From NCBI GenBank assembly GCA_021813745.1, contig JAKAJO010000040.1, positions 1 through 64,000 on the forward strand: 64,000 bases of DNA. Direction: 5' to 3'. The notes under the pieces are model-generated. The model was not told the origin of the DNA and did no database searches. It worked only from the letters and a program-made list of their open reading frames with translations. This stretch comes from Acidobacteriota bacterium (GTDB lineage Bacteria; Acidobacteriota; Terriglobia; Terriglobales; Acidobacteriaceae). Made by a program: the position numbers and the translations under genes. Positions within the stretch are counted from its first letter, which is position 1. Every line of letters starts with the position of its first letter. Shown here piece by piece: positions 35,978 to 45,617 of the stretch.

Positions 35978-37324
35978 TCAGCAACGGACGATCTTAGGGG
36001 AGTCGATACCCTTGGTCGCGTTGCGCGTATCGATGACAAGCTGGGCGCGGTTCACAATGTCCTTGTAGTCGTAGCTGCTGTGGTCGGTGACGATCACGAC
36101 GGCGTCGTACTGATCAACATGATCAAGGGGGGTATTGGTCATGTTGAGGGCGTAGTGGCGTCCGTGCCCGACGGTCGGGAAGTAAGGGTCGTTGTAATCG
36201 ACGAGGGCGCCTTTTTCACGGAGAAGCTCAATGATGGTCAGAGAGGGTGATTCGCGCAGGTCGTCGATATCTCGCTTGTAGGCAAGGCCGAGGACGAGAA
36301 TTCTGGAGCCGTTGATTGCTTTGCGATGGCGATTCAGGCCCTCTGCGAGTTGGTCGATGACGAAGTAGGGCATTGCGATGTTGACTTCGCCTGCAAGTTC
36401 GATGAAGCGGGTACGGAAATCGAACTGCTTGGCCTTCCATGAGAGATAGAAAGGGTCGATTGGGATGCAATGGCCTCCAAGGCCCGGACCAGGATAGAAG
36501 GCCTGAAAGCCGAAGGGCTTGGTCTTAGCCGCGTCGATGACCTCGTGAATGTCAATTCCCATGCGCATGCAAAGCTGCTTGAGCTCATTGACAAGGGCGA
36601 TATTGACGCATCGATAGATGTTTTCGAGGAGCTTTGTCATCTCTGCCGCGGAGGGACTGCTGACCGGTACAACCCGGCGGAATATGGCTCCATAGAGGGC
36701 GCCAGCAAGCTGGGATGCGGCGGGGCCGCAGCCACCGACGACCTTGGGAATGTCATGGCGGGCGACTGTGTCGTTGCCGGGGTCCTCGCGCTCTGGCGAA
36801 AAGGCAACGTGGATGCCAGGGGAATCAAGCGAGCGACTGACTTTGAGACCCAAGAGATTTCCAGATTCGAGCAGAGGAACGACAAGTTCTTCCGTCGTAC
36901 CGGGGTAGGTGGTGCTTTCGAGGATGATGAGCTGGCCCTCATGGACATGGGGAGCAATGGCCTTGACCGTACCGGTGACAAAGCTGAGGTCGGGCTCATG
37001 GTACTCGTTGAGGGGTGTAGGGACGCAGATGATCACAGCATCCATTTCGGCGATCGCGGAGTAATCGGTCGTCGCGCGGAAACCGGCCTTCTGCGCCTCC
37101 TGAATCATGGCGGGGAGAATCCGTACGATGTAGGAGCCGCCCTGATTCAGGGCGGCGACCTTATCTGCAGCAATGTCAAAACCGGTGACGCGGAATTTCT
37201 CAGCGCTGAATAGCAGCGCGAGGGGCAACCCCACGTATCCCATGCCGACGACTCCGATGCGGGCCTGGCGGGATTCAATGTTTGCCTTGATCTCTGCAAC
37301 TCTCGATTCAGCAACCGTCGTCAT
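35978..37324 (-). CDS. UDP-N-acetylglucosamine 6-dehydrogenase, WbpA-type nucleotide sugar dehydrogenase
   Basis: NAD-dependent enzyme of 448 residues that oxidises C6 of a UDP-sugar to the uronic acid for polysaccharide synthesis. The NAD motif is GVVGMGYVGLPLA; CVPTPLNEYHEPDLSFV and ESTTYPGTTEELV are typical of the WbpA group. The catalytic Cys lies in GLGGHCIPIDPFYLSWKA. The frame reaches 37399, but the ATG at 37324 is preferred for its TACAAT box 6 bases upstream. Divergent from a 4-epimerase gene; together they would make UDP-N-acetylgalactosaminuronate or a relative. Confidence 0.88.
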   Translation of the reverse strand: MTTVAESRVAEIKANIESRQARIGVVGMGYVGLPLALLFSAEKFRVTGFDIAADKVAALNQGGSYIVRILPAMIQEAQKAGFRATTDYSAIAEMDAVIICVPTPLNEYHEPDLSFVTGTVKAIAPHVHEGQLIILESTTYPGTTEELVVPLLESGNLLGLKVSRSLDSPGIHVAFSPEREDPGNDTVARHDIPKVVGGCGPAASQLAGALYGAIFRRVVPVSSPSAAEMTKLLENIYRCVNIALVNELKQLCMRMGIDIHEVIDAAKTKPFGFQAFYPGPGLGGHCIPIDPFYLSWKAKQFDFRTRFIELAGEVNIAMPYFVIDQLAEGLNRHRKAINGSRILVLGLAYKRDIDDLRESPSLTIIELLREKGALVDYNDPYFPTVGHGRHYALNMTNTPLDHVDQYDAVVIVTDHSSYDYKDIVNRAQLVIDTRNATKGIDSPKIVRC

Positions 37325-37330
37325 GTTTTG

Positions 37331-37336
37331 ATTGTA
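37331..37336 (-). promoter_or_regulatory. -10 box for a leaderless nucleotide-sugar dehydrogenase transcript
   Basis: TACAAT (5 of 6 to consensus) on the minus strand, 6 bases before the ATG at 37324, with no ribosome site between. Confidence 0.5.
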
Positions 37337-37420
37337 CGGCGAGCCGGCTTGGAGTCCGGATAGTATTCTCAAGGGGATCAGACATCCTCTCGAATACATC
37401 GAGATGGACGGGAGTCGACA

Positions 37421-38368
37421 TTGGCAAAGTACCTCATTACGGGAGCAGCCGGCTTTATCGGTCGGTCCATTGCGGCGGCGTTACTGGCACGTGGCGAATC
37501 GGTGCGTGGCGTGGACAACTTCATCACTGGAAAGCGAGCCAATCTAATTGGGTTGGAGAAGATGGAGTTTCTGGAGGGCGATCTGACACGTCCGGAAGAC
37601 TGTGCGCGGGCCTGCGCGGGAGTTGAAGTGGTTTTCCATGAGGCGGCACTGGCGTCGGTCCCGCGCTCGGTTGCCGATCCAGCGGGCACCCATTTGCACT
37701 GCGCGACGGCGACACTGAATGTGCTGATTGCAGCACGGCAAGCGGGAGTCCGCCGGGTGGTGTATGCCGGTTCGTCGTCGGCCTATGGCGACACGCCAAC
37801 TCTGCCAAAGCATGAAGAGATGCTGCCGAATCCAATCTCACCTTACGCGGTCGCCAAATTGGCCGGCGAACATTATATGCAGGCGTTTGCGCGTGTGTAT
37901 GGAATGGAAACGGTTGTCTTGCGGTATTTCAATGTGTTTGGCCCGCATCAGGACCCGACTTCACAGTACTCGGGGGTGCTAGCCAAGTTCTGCCGAGGCA
38001 TGCTGGCGGGCGAGCCACCTACGATTTTTGGGGACGGGGAACAGAGCAGGGATTTCACCTATATCGATAACGTGGTTCATGCGAATCTGCTGGCGGCAGT
38101 GGCGGATGCGAGTCGTGTATCCGGACAAGTGATGAATACGGCAACAGGCAGCCGGGTGACATTGAATCAGACATTTCGCATTCTGTGCGAACTGACAGGA
38201 TTTCAAGGCAAGCCTGTTTACGCTGAGCCCCGGGCGGGTGATATTCGAGACTCTCTCGCGGATATTCATCGAGCAGAACGACTGCTGGGCTATGGGCCCC
38301 TTGTGAATTTTGAAGAAGGACTGAAGCGGACAGTGGAGTGGTATCGACAGGGTAGCGGCGAGGAGTAG
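37421..38368 (+). CDS. NAD-dependent UDP-sugar 4-epimerase (WbpP/GalE-like)
   Basis: Extended SDR of 315 residues: N-terminal cofactor motif ITGAAGFIGRSI, catalytic Ser/Thr region YAGSSSAYG, the YAVAK pair at about 143-147, and the SDFTYIDN-like QSRDFTYIDNVV. Most similar in style to UDP-GlcNAc/UDP-Glc 4-epimerases such as WbpP and TviC. The start is TTG with GGGAG 7 bases upstream; the nearby ATG at 37404 is out of frame. Shares its upstream region with the divergent dehydrogenase. Confidence 0.87.
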   Translation: MAKYLITGAAGFIGRSIAAALLARGESVRGVDNFITGKRANLIGLEKMEFLEGDLTRPEDCARACAGVEVVFHEAALASVPRSVADPAGTHLHCATATLNVLIAARQAGVRRVVYAGSSSAYGDTPTLPKHEEMLPNPISPYAVAKLAGEHYMQAFARVYGMETVVLRYFNVFGPHQDPTSQYSGVLAKFCRGMLAGEPPTIFGDGEQSRDFTYIDNVVHANLLAAVADASRVSGQVMNTATGSRVTLNQTFRILCELTGFQGKPVYAEPRAGDIRDSLADIHRAERLLGYGPLVNFEEGLKRTVEWYRQGSGEE

Positions 38369-38505
38369 ACGCGGTATTACCCTTGTAATGTTTTTCCACT
38401 TTCTGTCAGCCCTGCTCGCGAGACGCGAAGCGGGCTGGCGGGCGATACTGGGGTCAACATTCTTCCTCAGCATTTTACGAACGAGGCTCCTGTCCAAGGG
38501 GTCCT

Positions 38506-41067
38506 GTGAGGCTGTGGAATCGGGGGCTCTCAGCATTGCCGGATACGTCCACTGTTCCGGACGGCGCACAGACGCCGCCAGAATCATGCCATACAGCACA
38601 GGCTGCTCGGCAGGGAACAACAACCACTCTCGCTGAGTTCTGGCAGATTCTGAAGCTGCGGCGGCGTGTCATCAGCATGACATGCGGCGGGCTGTTACTT
38701 GCCTGTCTGCTCTATTGCTTGATTGTTCCCGATCAATATGAAGCAACTGCGGAAGTGGCTTTGCGCGTTGCGCCGGCGACCGCGCTACATCTGGACTCCG
38801 ATGATGGGGGATCCTCGGCTGCATTGGCATTGGGGCAGGTGCAACTGGAGACGCTGGCTGGGATGCTTCGCAGTGAGAATCTAGCCTGGCGCGTGATTGT
38901 GGATGACAGGCTCTATGCCGCTCCGGGTTTCGTGGGAGTCTTTGGAAAGAAATACGCGGGGCTTAATCCCTCATCACCCGGACCGGAAGCACAGGCATAT
39001 CTTCTGGATCGATTCGCGCGCCGGCTGACTGTCAGGAGTCTTCCGCGAACCATGATTCTTCAGATTCGATTCCGTTGTGCGGACGCTTCACTGTCTGCGG
39101 CGGTGGTGAATGATCTGATCGCCGAGTATGAAAAGCAGCAGACAGCTGCACGCGCGCGGGGAACGCGACTGGAAACGGCTTGGTTGCAGCAACAGCTCGC
39201 CATCCTGAAGTCGCAAGTAGAGCATGATGACGCGAAGCTTGCGGCCTATCAACAGGCGCATGGACTGGTGAATTCGCCGGAGACATTGGCTAACGGCCAG
39301 CCGAGCGATGTACAACATGCCGCCCAAATCACAGCGATTGATGAGATTGGCCAGGAACTTGTGGCCGCAAGAGCGGACCGGATGCGGCGGGAGGCCGAAT
39401 ACCGAGAGGCGGTACGGGGGGATCCTGAAGCGGTTGTAGCCGCTGATCCTACTCTACAGACCGGAACCTACAACTTCTCGACTGGGCTGCTGCAACAGTT
39501 GCGAGCACGACGCAGCGATTTGGAACAGGAACAGGCGCAATTGAGCCTTGAGCATGGCCCGAACTTTCCGCGAGTACTTGAGATCCATAAAGAACTTCAA
39601 AATCTAGATCAACAAATGACAGGAGAGCGGAAGAAGCTACTGGAACGGTTTAAGGCCGCATGGCAGACCGCGCAAAGAAGAGAGGAACTGGTTCGGCAGG
39701 ATCTGGACGAAAGCACGCGGGAAGGGATGAGGCTGAATGCTGCGGCATTGCAATACGCAGTGATGCGGCAGGAAGCCGAGACGAACCATCAACTGTATCT
39801 GCAGATGATGGCGAAGAGTGAAGAAGCGGGTCTGACAGCGGGCATGCAAAGGTCGAATATTGAGGTTGTGGATCCGGCTCGCCAACCCGTCAAGCCGGTC
39901 TCTCCAGACTTGCCTCTTGATCTGTCGATCACGCTTTTTGTGAGTTTGTGGCTGAGCGTGGGAGGTGCTTTTCTGATGGAGTCCGTCCATCCGATGGTGC
40001 GCAGCGTTGGAATATCACTAGGGATTGCTGGTCTTGCCGCTGTCCTGGCACACGGTCAGGCACCAACGCCGAGCACGTCCGGGTTACCGACAGGCGTGGA
40101 GAATCTACCGCAGTCTACGGAGCGGAGAAGCCAGCCGAGTCCGCGTCAGGCGCCGGCGACGTGGAGCGAGGGAGATGGCGCCCATGCTGAGGCAACTGAA
40201 TCACTCCCGAGCGCGGTTGCCGAAACCATGCCCGCACCGATTGCGGCAGGCGATCTTCTCGAGGTGAGGGAGTCACACTTGCCGGAATTCCGGTCGATGG
40301 TTCGAGTGGCTGCGGATGGAACGGTTACTCTGCCGATGATCGGCGATGTGAAGGTGGCGACTCTGGATGAGACGGGCGCCGCGCGGGCGATTGAGCGAGC
40401 GCTTCTATCGAAGGGGATGCTACTTCATCCGCAGGTGACGGTGCTGGTGACTTCGTATGTGGGGCAAGATGTGAGCGTGCTGGGGGAAGTAACGCATCCG
40501 GGAGTGTATCCCTACGGCGTGCACCATCAGCTTCTGGATGTGATCGCGGAAGCCTCAGGGATGACGCAGAGTGCCGGGAGCCTGATTACGATTGTGCATC
40601 GAGACCCCGCTGAACCTCCCCAGGCGGTCGTGCTGGATGGTGTAACAGGAGAGGAGATTGCTGCGCACAATCCCGAGTTGAAGCCGGGAGACACAGTTGA
40701 GGTCAACCGGGCCGGGTTGGTGTATGTGGTAGGAGATGTGATCCGGCCCGGCGGGTTCTCGGTTGATCCGATGCAGAAGCTGACGGTGCTGCAAGCACTC
40801 TCACTGGCGTGGGGGCCCACAATGAACGCAGCCATGACGAAGGCGGTTCTGATTCGCGAACAGAAGGGCGGAAGAACGCTGACGTCCTTAAATCTGAAGC
40901 GCTTGCTGCGCGGTCAGGACCCTGACATTCCAATTGAAGATCGGGACATTCTTTTTGTTCCGGATTCTGCAGCGAAGAATTTGTGGAATCGAACTATGGA
41001 GTCGGTGGTTCAATCCGCCGCGGGGGTAAGCATCTACGCGGGCCTCGTGTACTCACAGAGGTTCTAG
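38506..41067 (+). CDS. Fused polysaccharide co-polymerase and export protein (Wzz/GumC + Wza-like)
   Basis: An 853-residue single frame joining two proteins that are usually separate. Residues 44-490 form a Wzz/GumC chain-length regulator: TM1 about 55-74, a periplasmic coiled-coil domain about 200-440, the Pro-rich segment PARQPVKPVSP and TM2 about 471-492. A third hydrophobic segment (about 498-516, VGISLGIAGLAAVLAHGQA) looks like the signal peptide of the second protein. Residues about 578-655 are a polysaccharide-export (PES) domain, followed by two SLBB-like repeats (about 655-815) and a short hydrophobic C-terminus. No tyrosine-kinase domain is present. GTG start with AAGGGG 5 bases upstream. 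Followed by the polymerase gene after 2 bases. Confidence 0.88.
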   Translation: MRLWNRGLSALPDTSTVPDGAQTPPESCHTAQAARQGTTTTLAEFWQILKLRRRVISMTCGGLLLACLLYCLIVPDQYEATAEVALRVAPATALHLDSDDGGSSAALALGQVQLETLAGMLRSENLAWRVIVDDRLYAAPGFVGVFGKKYAGLNPSSPGPEAQAYLLDRFARRLTVRSLPRTMILQIRFRCADASLSAAVVNDLIAEYEKQQTAARARGTRLETAWLQQQLAILKSQVEHDDAKLAAYQQAHGLVNSPETLANGQPSDVQHAAQITAIDEIGQELVAARADRMRREAEYREAVRGDPEAVVAADPTLQTGTYNFSTGLLQQLRARRSDLEQEQAQLSLEHGPNFPRVLEIHKELQNLDQQMTGERKKLLERFKAAWQTAQRREELVRQDLDESTREGMRLNAAALQYAVMRQEAETNHQLYLQMMAKSEEAGLTAGMQRSNIEVVDPARQPVKPVSPDLPLDLSITLFVSLWLSVGGAFLMESVHPMVRSVGISLGIAGLAAVLAHGQAPTPSTSGLPTGVENLPQSTERRSQPSPRQAPATWSEGDGAHAEATESLPSAVAETMPAPIAAGDLLEVRESHLPEFRSMVRVAADGTVTLPMIGDVKVATLDETGAARAIERALLSKGMLLHPQVTVLVTSYVGQDVSVLGEVTHPGVYPYGVHHQLLDVIAEASGMTQSAGSLITIVHRDPAEPPQAVVLDGVTGEEIAAHNPELKPGDTVEVNRAGLVYVVGDVIRPGGFSVDPMQKLTVLQALSLAWGPTMNAAMTKAVLIREQKGGRTLTSLNLKRLLRGQDPDIPIEDRDILFVPDSAAKNLWNRTMESVVQSAAGVSIYAGLVYSQRF

Positions 41068-41069
41068 CC

Positions 41070-42284
41070 ATGCAGCGGCTGACCAATGGGGTCCTTCTAC
41101 TGTTCGCATTCACTGTACCGTGGGAGTATTCGCTTGACCTGGGCGAGCCCTGGGGCAATATCGCCCGAGTGGCGGGCATCATCGTGCTCGCATTTGCGCT
41201 TTTCCTCGTACTGGCAAAGGGCCGCGTGCGAAGGCCGGGTCTTGCTCTTTGGTTCACCCTTGCACTTTTTCTCTGGCTTTGCTGCACAGCTTTCTGGACT
41301 GTGGATATGCAAGCAACCCTGGAACGGCTGCGGGCCATGCTGCAGGAGACGATCATCGTTTGGTTCGTCTGGGAGATATGTGAAGACCAGGATGACTTGC
41401 GCAGGCTCCTGATCGCGACCTTGGCGGGTTGCTGGATTCTTGCCGGCCTGACGTATGCCGATGCACTCTCAGCGCACATCGCTGGCGCTACGCCGATCCG
41501 GTTTTCGGCTAACGGACAGGATCCAAATGATGCTGCCCGGCTCCTCGATTTCGGATTTCCTTTGGCGGCACTTTTATTTGATTTGACGAGTCATCGAGTC
41601 GTGCGGGTCATTACGCTGGGATACTTTCCCGCAGGCCTGGTTGCCGTGGTCTTGACAGCTTCCCGGGGCGGGGTTCTGACGGCGATGGTTGCGATTGCGG
41701 GGGCGGGTGCACTTTTGGCGTGGCATCATCCGCGCCGAATGGTTGCAGGCGTCCTGATTTCACCGCTGCTTCTGGGATTCATGGGTCTAATGATTCCAGC
41801 GGGCCCGCTGGAGCGATTGGCGACGATCCCCGACCAGTTGCGGAATGGCGACTTGAATCAGCGCGTCAATATCTGGGATGCGGGCTGGAGGTCGTTTGCC
41901 GAGGCGCCCTGGATGGGACACGGGGCGGGAACGTTTGTGACGGCAACCGGACTGGCGACGGGAGCGACGGCACATGATACGGCGCTCTCTCTCATGGTAG
42001 AAAGTGGACTGATTGGCATAGCCCTGGCGCTGGCCCTTCTGGTGGTCTTGGTGCGCGAGGCGATAAAGACGAGGGGCTCGCTTCGGATTGGGCTGTGTAC
42101 ATTGCTAGCTGTCTGGGGGGTCGCCTCGCTGGTGGGAACGCTGGATGAGACCCGCATGACATGGCTACTATTTGGAATCATCGCGCTGGCTGGCAGAGTT
42201 GATGCCGAGGCGGGGACAGCACGTACCGATGTGCGCACACAGCTCGTCGGCAGGCTTGCTGCGCCATTGCACGGGGCGCTGTAA
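41070..42284 (+). CDS. O-antigen ligase/polymerase family membrane protein (Wzy/WaaL-like)
   Basis: A 404-residue protein with about 11 helices. It has the large periplasmic loop and the signature TASRGGVLTAMVAIAGAG, followed by WDAGWRSFAEAPWMGHGAGTF and AHDTALSLMVESGLIG, as in Wzy_C/WaaL proteins. It either polymerises repeat units or ligates polymer to lipid. The frame opens at 40983 inside the preceding gene; the ATG at 41070, 2 bases after that gene's stop, is preferred. Its stop overlaps the next start (TAATG). Confidence 0.85.
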   Translation: MQRLTNGVLLLFAFTVPWEYSLDLGEPWGNIARVAGIIVLAFALFLVLAKGRVRRPGLALWFTLALFLWLCCTAFWTVDMQATLERLRAMLQETIIVWFVWEICEDQDDLRRLLIATLAGCWILAGLTYADALSAHIAGATPIRFSANGQDPNDAARLLDFGFPLAALLFDLTSHRVVRVITLGYFPAGLVAVVLTASRGGVLTAMVAIAGAGALLAWHHPRRMVAGVLISPLLLGFMGLMIPAGPLERLATIPDQLRNGDLNQRVNIWDAGWRSFAEAPWMGHGAGTFVTATGLATGATAHDTALSLMVESGLIGIALALALLVVLVREAIKTRGSLRIGLCTLLAVWGVASLVGTLDETRMTWLLFGIIALAGRVDAEAGTARTDVRTQLVGRLAAPLHGAL

Positions 42285-43048
42285 TGGGCGAATCGACAAG
42301 CCGCTTCCTACTTCGGACGGATGACCTGTGCCCAACCATGTCGCGCGGTGGATGGGCGCGGTTTGAGGCACTGATCGAGGAGTTCTCTCTCCGGCCGATT
42401 TTGGCTGTGGTCCCCGACAATCATGATCCGGAGCTGGAGAAGGATACACCGAACCCAGGGTTTTGGAAGATGCTGCGAGCTTTGGAATCGCGCGGGGCAA
42501 CCATCGCTCTGCACGGATATCGACATCTTTGCGCGAGTCGAGGTCGCGCGCTGATGCCGCTGCACACCATGAGTGAATTCGCCGGTATCGATGAAAGCTT
42601 ACAGCAGGAATGGATTCAAGCGGGATTGGATACTCTGCGGGGTCACGGATTGTGCCCTCGACTTTTTGTAGCGCCGCGGCACGGGTTTGACCATGCGACG
42701 TTAAGGGCACTTCGCGCGACAGGTCTGTCAGCTATTTCCGACGGATATGGCAAGTGGCCATTTCAATTCGGAGGAATCACATGGATTCCGCAGCAGCTTT
42801 GGGAACCCGTGGAGAGACAGGCCGGAATCTGGACCATCTGTATCCACCCCAACACCGCAAGCGATGTTGAGACCCTACGACTGCGCGAGTTTCTGCGAAG
42901 GAAAGCATCACAATTTGCCTCAGTAGATGATGTGCTTGGGGATAGCGGGGGTACAGTTCGCGGACTGCTGGGGCTGGGGCAATCGGCCGTATGGGCCCGA
43001 TTGCGGCGTTTGAGAACCGAGGCGCAGAAGGCCTTTGGCAGGGGCTAA
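42284..43048 (+). CDS. DUF2334-type polysaccharide deacetylase-like protein
   Basis: A 254-residue protein of the carbohydrate-esterase-4-like fold. The N-terminal LLRTDDLCPTM gives the two metal-site aspartates, and IALHGYRHLCA the HxxxH-type metal ligands; FVAPRHGFDHATLRAL follows as in DUF2334. No signal peptide, so it probably acts in the cytoplasm on a sugar-lipid intermediate. Overlaps the O-antigen polymerase gene by 1 base and ends the plus-strand unit. Confidence 0.8.
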   Translation: MGESTSRFLLRTDDLCPTMSRGGWARFEALIEEFSLRPILAVVPDNHDPELEKDTPNPGFWKMLRALESRGATIALHGYRHLCASRGRALMPLHTMSEFAGIDESLQQEWIQAGLDTLRGHGLCPRLFVAPRHGFDHATLRALRATGLSAISDGYGKWPFQFGGITWIPQQLWEPVERQAGIWTICIHPNTASDVETLRLREFLRRKASQFASVDDVLGDSGGTVRGLLGLGQSAVWARLRRLRTEAQKAFGRG

Positions 43049-43085
43049 GGGAAACCCGACAATCGAGGCAGAATGCAGAGATCCT

Positions 43086-44219
43086 TCAACCCATGCGAAG
43101 CGGCTGAGTATTCTCTTCGAGGAGCTTGAGGTAGAGCGAGTGCCACTGTTCCATGACTAGGTCCATGCGATAGTGCTGAACGATCTCTTCACGGGCACGG
43201 GCTCCCATCGCCTGACGCTCATCTTCGGCGGTTTCCATCATGCGTTGCATCGTGGCTGTCATGGCCTCCAGATTCCCCAGGACTGCGAGTAGTCCGTTTT
43301 GGCCGTGGGTAAGGACGTTTGCGGTTCCGGGCACATCGGTCGCGACGATCGGAAGAGAGCAAGCTCCTGCTTCAAGAATAGCCATGGGGAGGCCCTCCCA
43401 CAGTGAGGCGAGCACGAATGCGTCTGCAGACTGAAGAAGCGGCAGGGGATCAGGAAGGAAACCGAGAAAATGGACGCGTTCGGCGATGCCGAGATGCTCA
43501 GCGAGGCGGTGAAGGGGATTGCGGAGAGAGCCGTCTCCGGCGATGGCAAGATGAACGGAAGGGTCGAGCCGCGACAGAGCCTGGAGCATGAGGGGGTAGT
43601 CTTTCACGGGCTCGAGGCGGCCAACGGTTGCCCAAAGAAATGCGTCGCCGACCCCGAGCTGTTGCCGCAAGGGCGAATGCTTGGAATCGCGGGGCTTCCA
43701 GTGGTCTGTATCCACCGCATTGGGAAGGACGAGTAGCCGATCAACATCCACAAGATTTGCATCTGCATAGGCCTGGGCGACAGATTTGCTGACTGCGGTA
43801 ACACAGGTTGGAATGGACCTGGACAATCTGTAGCCGAGTTGCCGGGTTGAGGGTCCGAGCGAGGATGTATGGAGGGTGTCCATTTGCACGCGCGTTGGCG
43901 TGAGGAATCGGGACCAGCGTGCGAGCCAGGTTGCATGGGGCAGATGGGCGTGGAGAATATCGGGCTTCTCCAACCGCAGCCAAGCCTTCAATTGCTTCCA
44001 GCCTCGAGGATCCAGAAAGGCCTTGCGCATTTGCAGGCTGAAAAAGGGAATACCTTCCTGTGCGAGAGAGGCGCCGGCTTCACCTCCTGATCCGGACATG
44101 GCGATGACTGTGATTCTCCATTGTCGGCGAGCCATCTGACGCGCAATCAAAAGCGCTTGTTGCTCAGCGCCGCTCACGCTGTCAATGCCGGGCAGGAGGA
44201 TTGCAATGTGACCCATCAT
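43086..44219 (-). CDS. GT4 glycosyltransferase
   Basis: A 377-residue GT-B glycosyltransferase. The C-terminal donor-binding domain has VGRLEPVKDYPLMLQAL and the EX7E-type motif in LWEGLPMAILEAGACSLPIVATDVPG. The N-terminal acceptor domain starts with ILLPGIDSVSGAEQQALLIA. Retaining mechanism is expected for GT4. It follows another GT4 gene on the same strand after 2 bases and converges on the deacetylase gene. Acceptor and donor sugars are unknown. Confidence 0.88.
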   Translation of the reverse strand: MMGHIAILLPGIDSVSGAEQQALLIARQMARRQWRITVIAMSGSGGEAGASLAQEGIPFFSLQMRKAFLDPRGWKQLKAWLRLEKPDILHAHLPHATWLARWSRFLTPTRVQMDTLHTSSLGPSTRQLGYRLSRSIPTCVTAVSKSVAQAYADANLVDVDRLLVLPNAVDTDHWKPRDSKHSPLRQQLGVGDAFLWATVGRLEPVKDYPLMLQALSRLDPSVHLAIAGDGSLRNPLHRLAEHLGIAERVHFLGFLPDPLPLLQSADAFVLASLWEGLPMAILEAGACSLPIVATDVPGTANVLTHGQNGLLAVLGNLEAMTATMQRMMETAEDERQAMGARAREEIVQHYRMDLVMEQWHSLYLKLLEENTQPLRMG

Positions 44220-44221
44220 CG

Positions 44222-45334
44222 TTAGCCCAAGAGTAGCGCATCCAGCAAATTCTCATAGTGTCGAATTACATTCCTGAGGCAAAAAGGTTCGATCCATTCA
44301 TGAGAGAAGCGTTCGTTGCTCGAAAGGGCTCGAAGAGCCTTTCCAATGGCCTCCGCCAGGGCCTCTGGCGTGCAGTCCGTAGCAAGCCAGACGCCGGGTT
44401 GGCTCCCCAGCAAGCTGGGCAGCGCTGGCGATGCAGGGGTAGCAACCAGCGGCAGTCCGGCCGCGGCAGCTTCAAGCAGGGCATTCGGCATCGCCTCACG
44501 GCGAGAGGAGAGCACGAAGAGAGTTGTGCCACGAAAAAAGACAGCGGGCTCGGGCACATGCCCAGGGAAAAAGACCCTGGCCTCCAGACCAAGGAAGCGC
44601 GCCAAGGATTGCAGAGATGCAGACTCTGGCCCTTCTCCGAGAACAGTGAGATCGAGTAACGGAAATTCTGATATGAGGGCGTGAAAAGCACGCAATAGAA
44701 TGTCGATGCCCTTTTCATCGGCAAGCCTGCCAATGGCAAGAAGGTGAGGACCAGGCCCCTTCCAGAACGAGTCGGAGCGGTCTATGACAAGTTTGATTGA
44801 TTCATTGTCAATGGGGTTGCGAAGGACCACAAGTTTCCGCGGCTCAAGAGAAAGGATCTGCGAGAGATCGTCCGCCATTTCGGGCGATTGGCAGATGATG
44901 CGGTCTGCGGCGGGATACAGGAAGCGGTAAAGCCGCTGAGTCCGTGGATGCGCGGAGTTCTGAGGGAGGTCTTTCGGCAGGGTACAGTTCTGGCGCACGA
45001 TGATCCTGGCGCCAGGCGGCATGAATGGGCGCAGCAGCAGGACCAAAAAGTTGAGATGGACCATGCCACAGACGATCAGTTTGGGACGCAGACGCCAGGT
45101 GAGTTTCAGCAGAAAGAGCGTTGCATTGCGGACATGGCGGTACGAGGCGATATGCAGAACGATGTGAGAAGGCAAGGTATCTGTGTCAACTTTGTTCTGC
45201 GCATGCGCCAGAATGCCAAGATGGATCTCATATTTTTCAGGATTGAGATGGGAAGCAAGACGCGCGATGACAGCTTCGGCACCACCGCCGCCCAGATGAG
45301 GCGTGAGCAGCAGAACAGTAGGTCGGCGCGGCAT
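44222..45334 (-). CDS. GT4 glycosyltransferase
   Basis: A 370-residue GT-B enzyme with TPHLGGGGAEAVIARLASHL at the N-terminus (acceptor side), AIGRLADEKGIDILLRAF, and the donor motif SSRREAMPNALLEAAAAGLPLVAT. Same layout as its downstream neighbour but only distantly similar, so it adds a different residue of the polymer. First gene of a two-gene minus-strand unit. Confidence 0.88.
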   Translation of the reverse strand: MPRRPTVLLLTPHLGGGGAEAVIARLASHLNPEKYEIHLGILAHAQNKVDTDTLPSHIVLHIASYRHVRNATLFLLKLTWRLRPKLIVCGMVHLNFLVLLLRPFMPPGARIIVRQNCTLPKDLPQNSAHPRTQRLYRFLYPAADRIICQSPEMADDLSQILSLEPRKLVVLRNPIDNESIKLVIDRSDSFWKGPGPHLLAIGRLADEKGIDILLRAFHALISEFPLLDLTVLGEGPESASLQSLARFLGLEARVFFPGHVPEPAVFFRGTTLFVLSSRREAMPNALLEAAAAGLPLVATPASPALPSLLGSQPGVWLATDCTPEALAEAIGKALRALSSNERFSHEWIEPFCLRNVIRHYENLLDALLLG

Positions 45335-45617
45335 CGTGGCGGAGTCTCAAAGTTAGTATATGGATGAGGACGCAAAGACATGTGATCTTCCTCACACGCA
45401 TTCACCTCAAACACTCCTATATTCTGGTCAAAGATTTTGAACAAGTAAAAATAAGCCAATCTGCGCGCTTAAGCGCAAGAGGGCGGGGCGACGGGATGTT
45501 AGTGGGCTCTCGTTGACCCAGATTGACTGGGTTGTAGTGCTTTGCGTTTGTTCCCAGGTGTCGAGGTTTCTGGCGGGCGTCTTTGGGTGATCCAGAGCCC
45601 CAAGAGGAGCTAAGGCC
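45335..45617. promoter_or_regulatory. Divergent intergenic region between two glycosyltransferase genes
   Basis: This 283-base gap holds a TATACT box for the minus-strand gene (45355-45360, 20 bases before its ATG) and an A/T-rich stretch at about 45415-45460. It also holds a 12-base dyad GCGCTTAAGCGC (45465-45476) and a TTGACC box at 45513-45518 that overlaps a 6-bp hairpin. No coding frame in it looks real. Confidence 0.35.
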
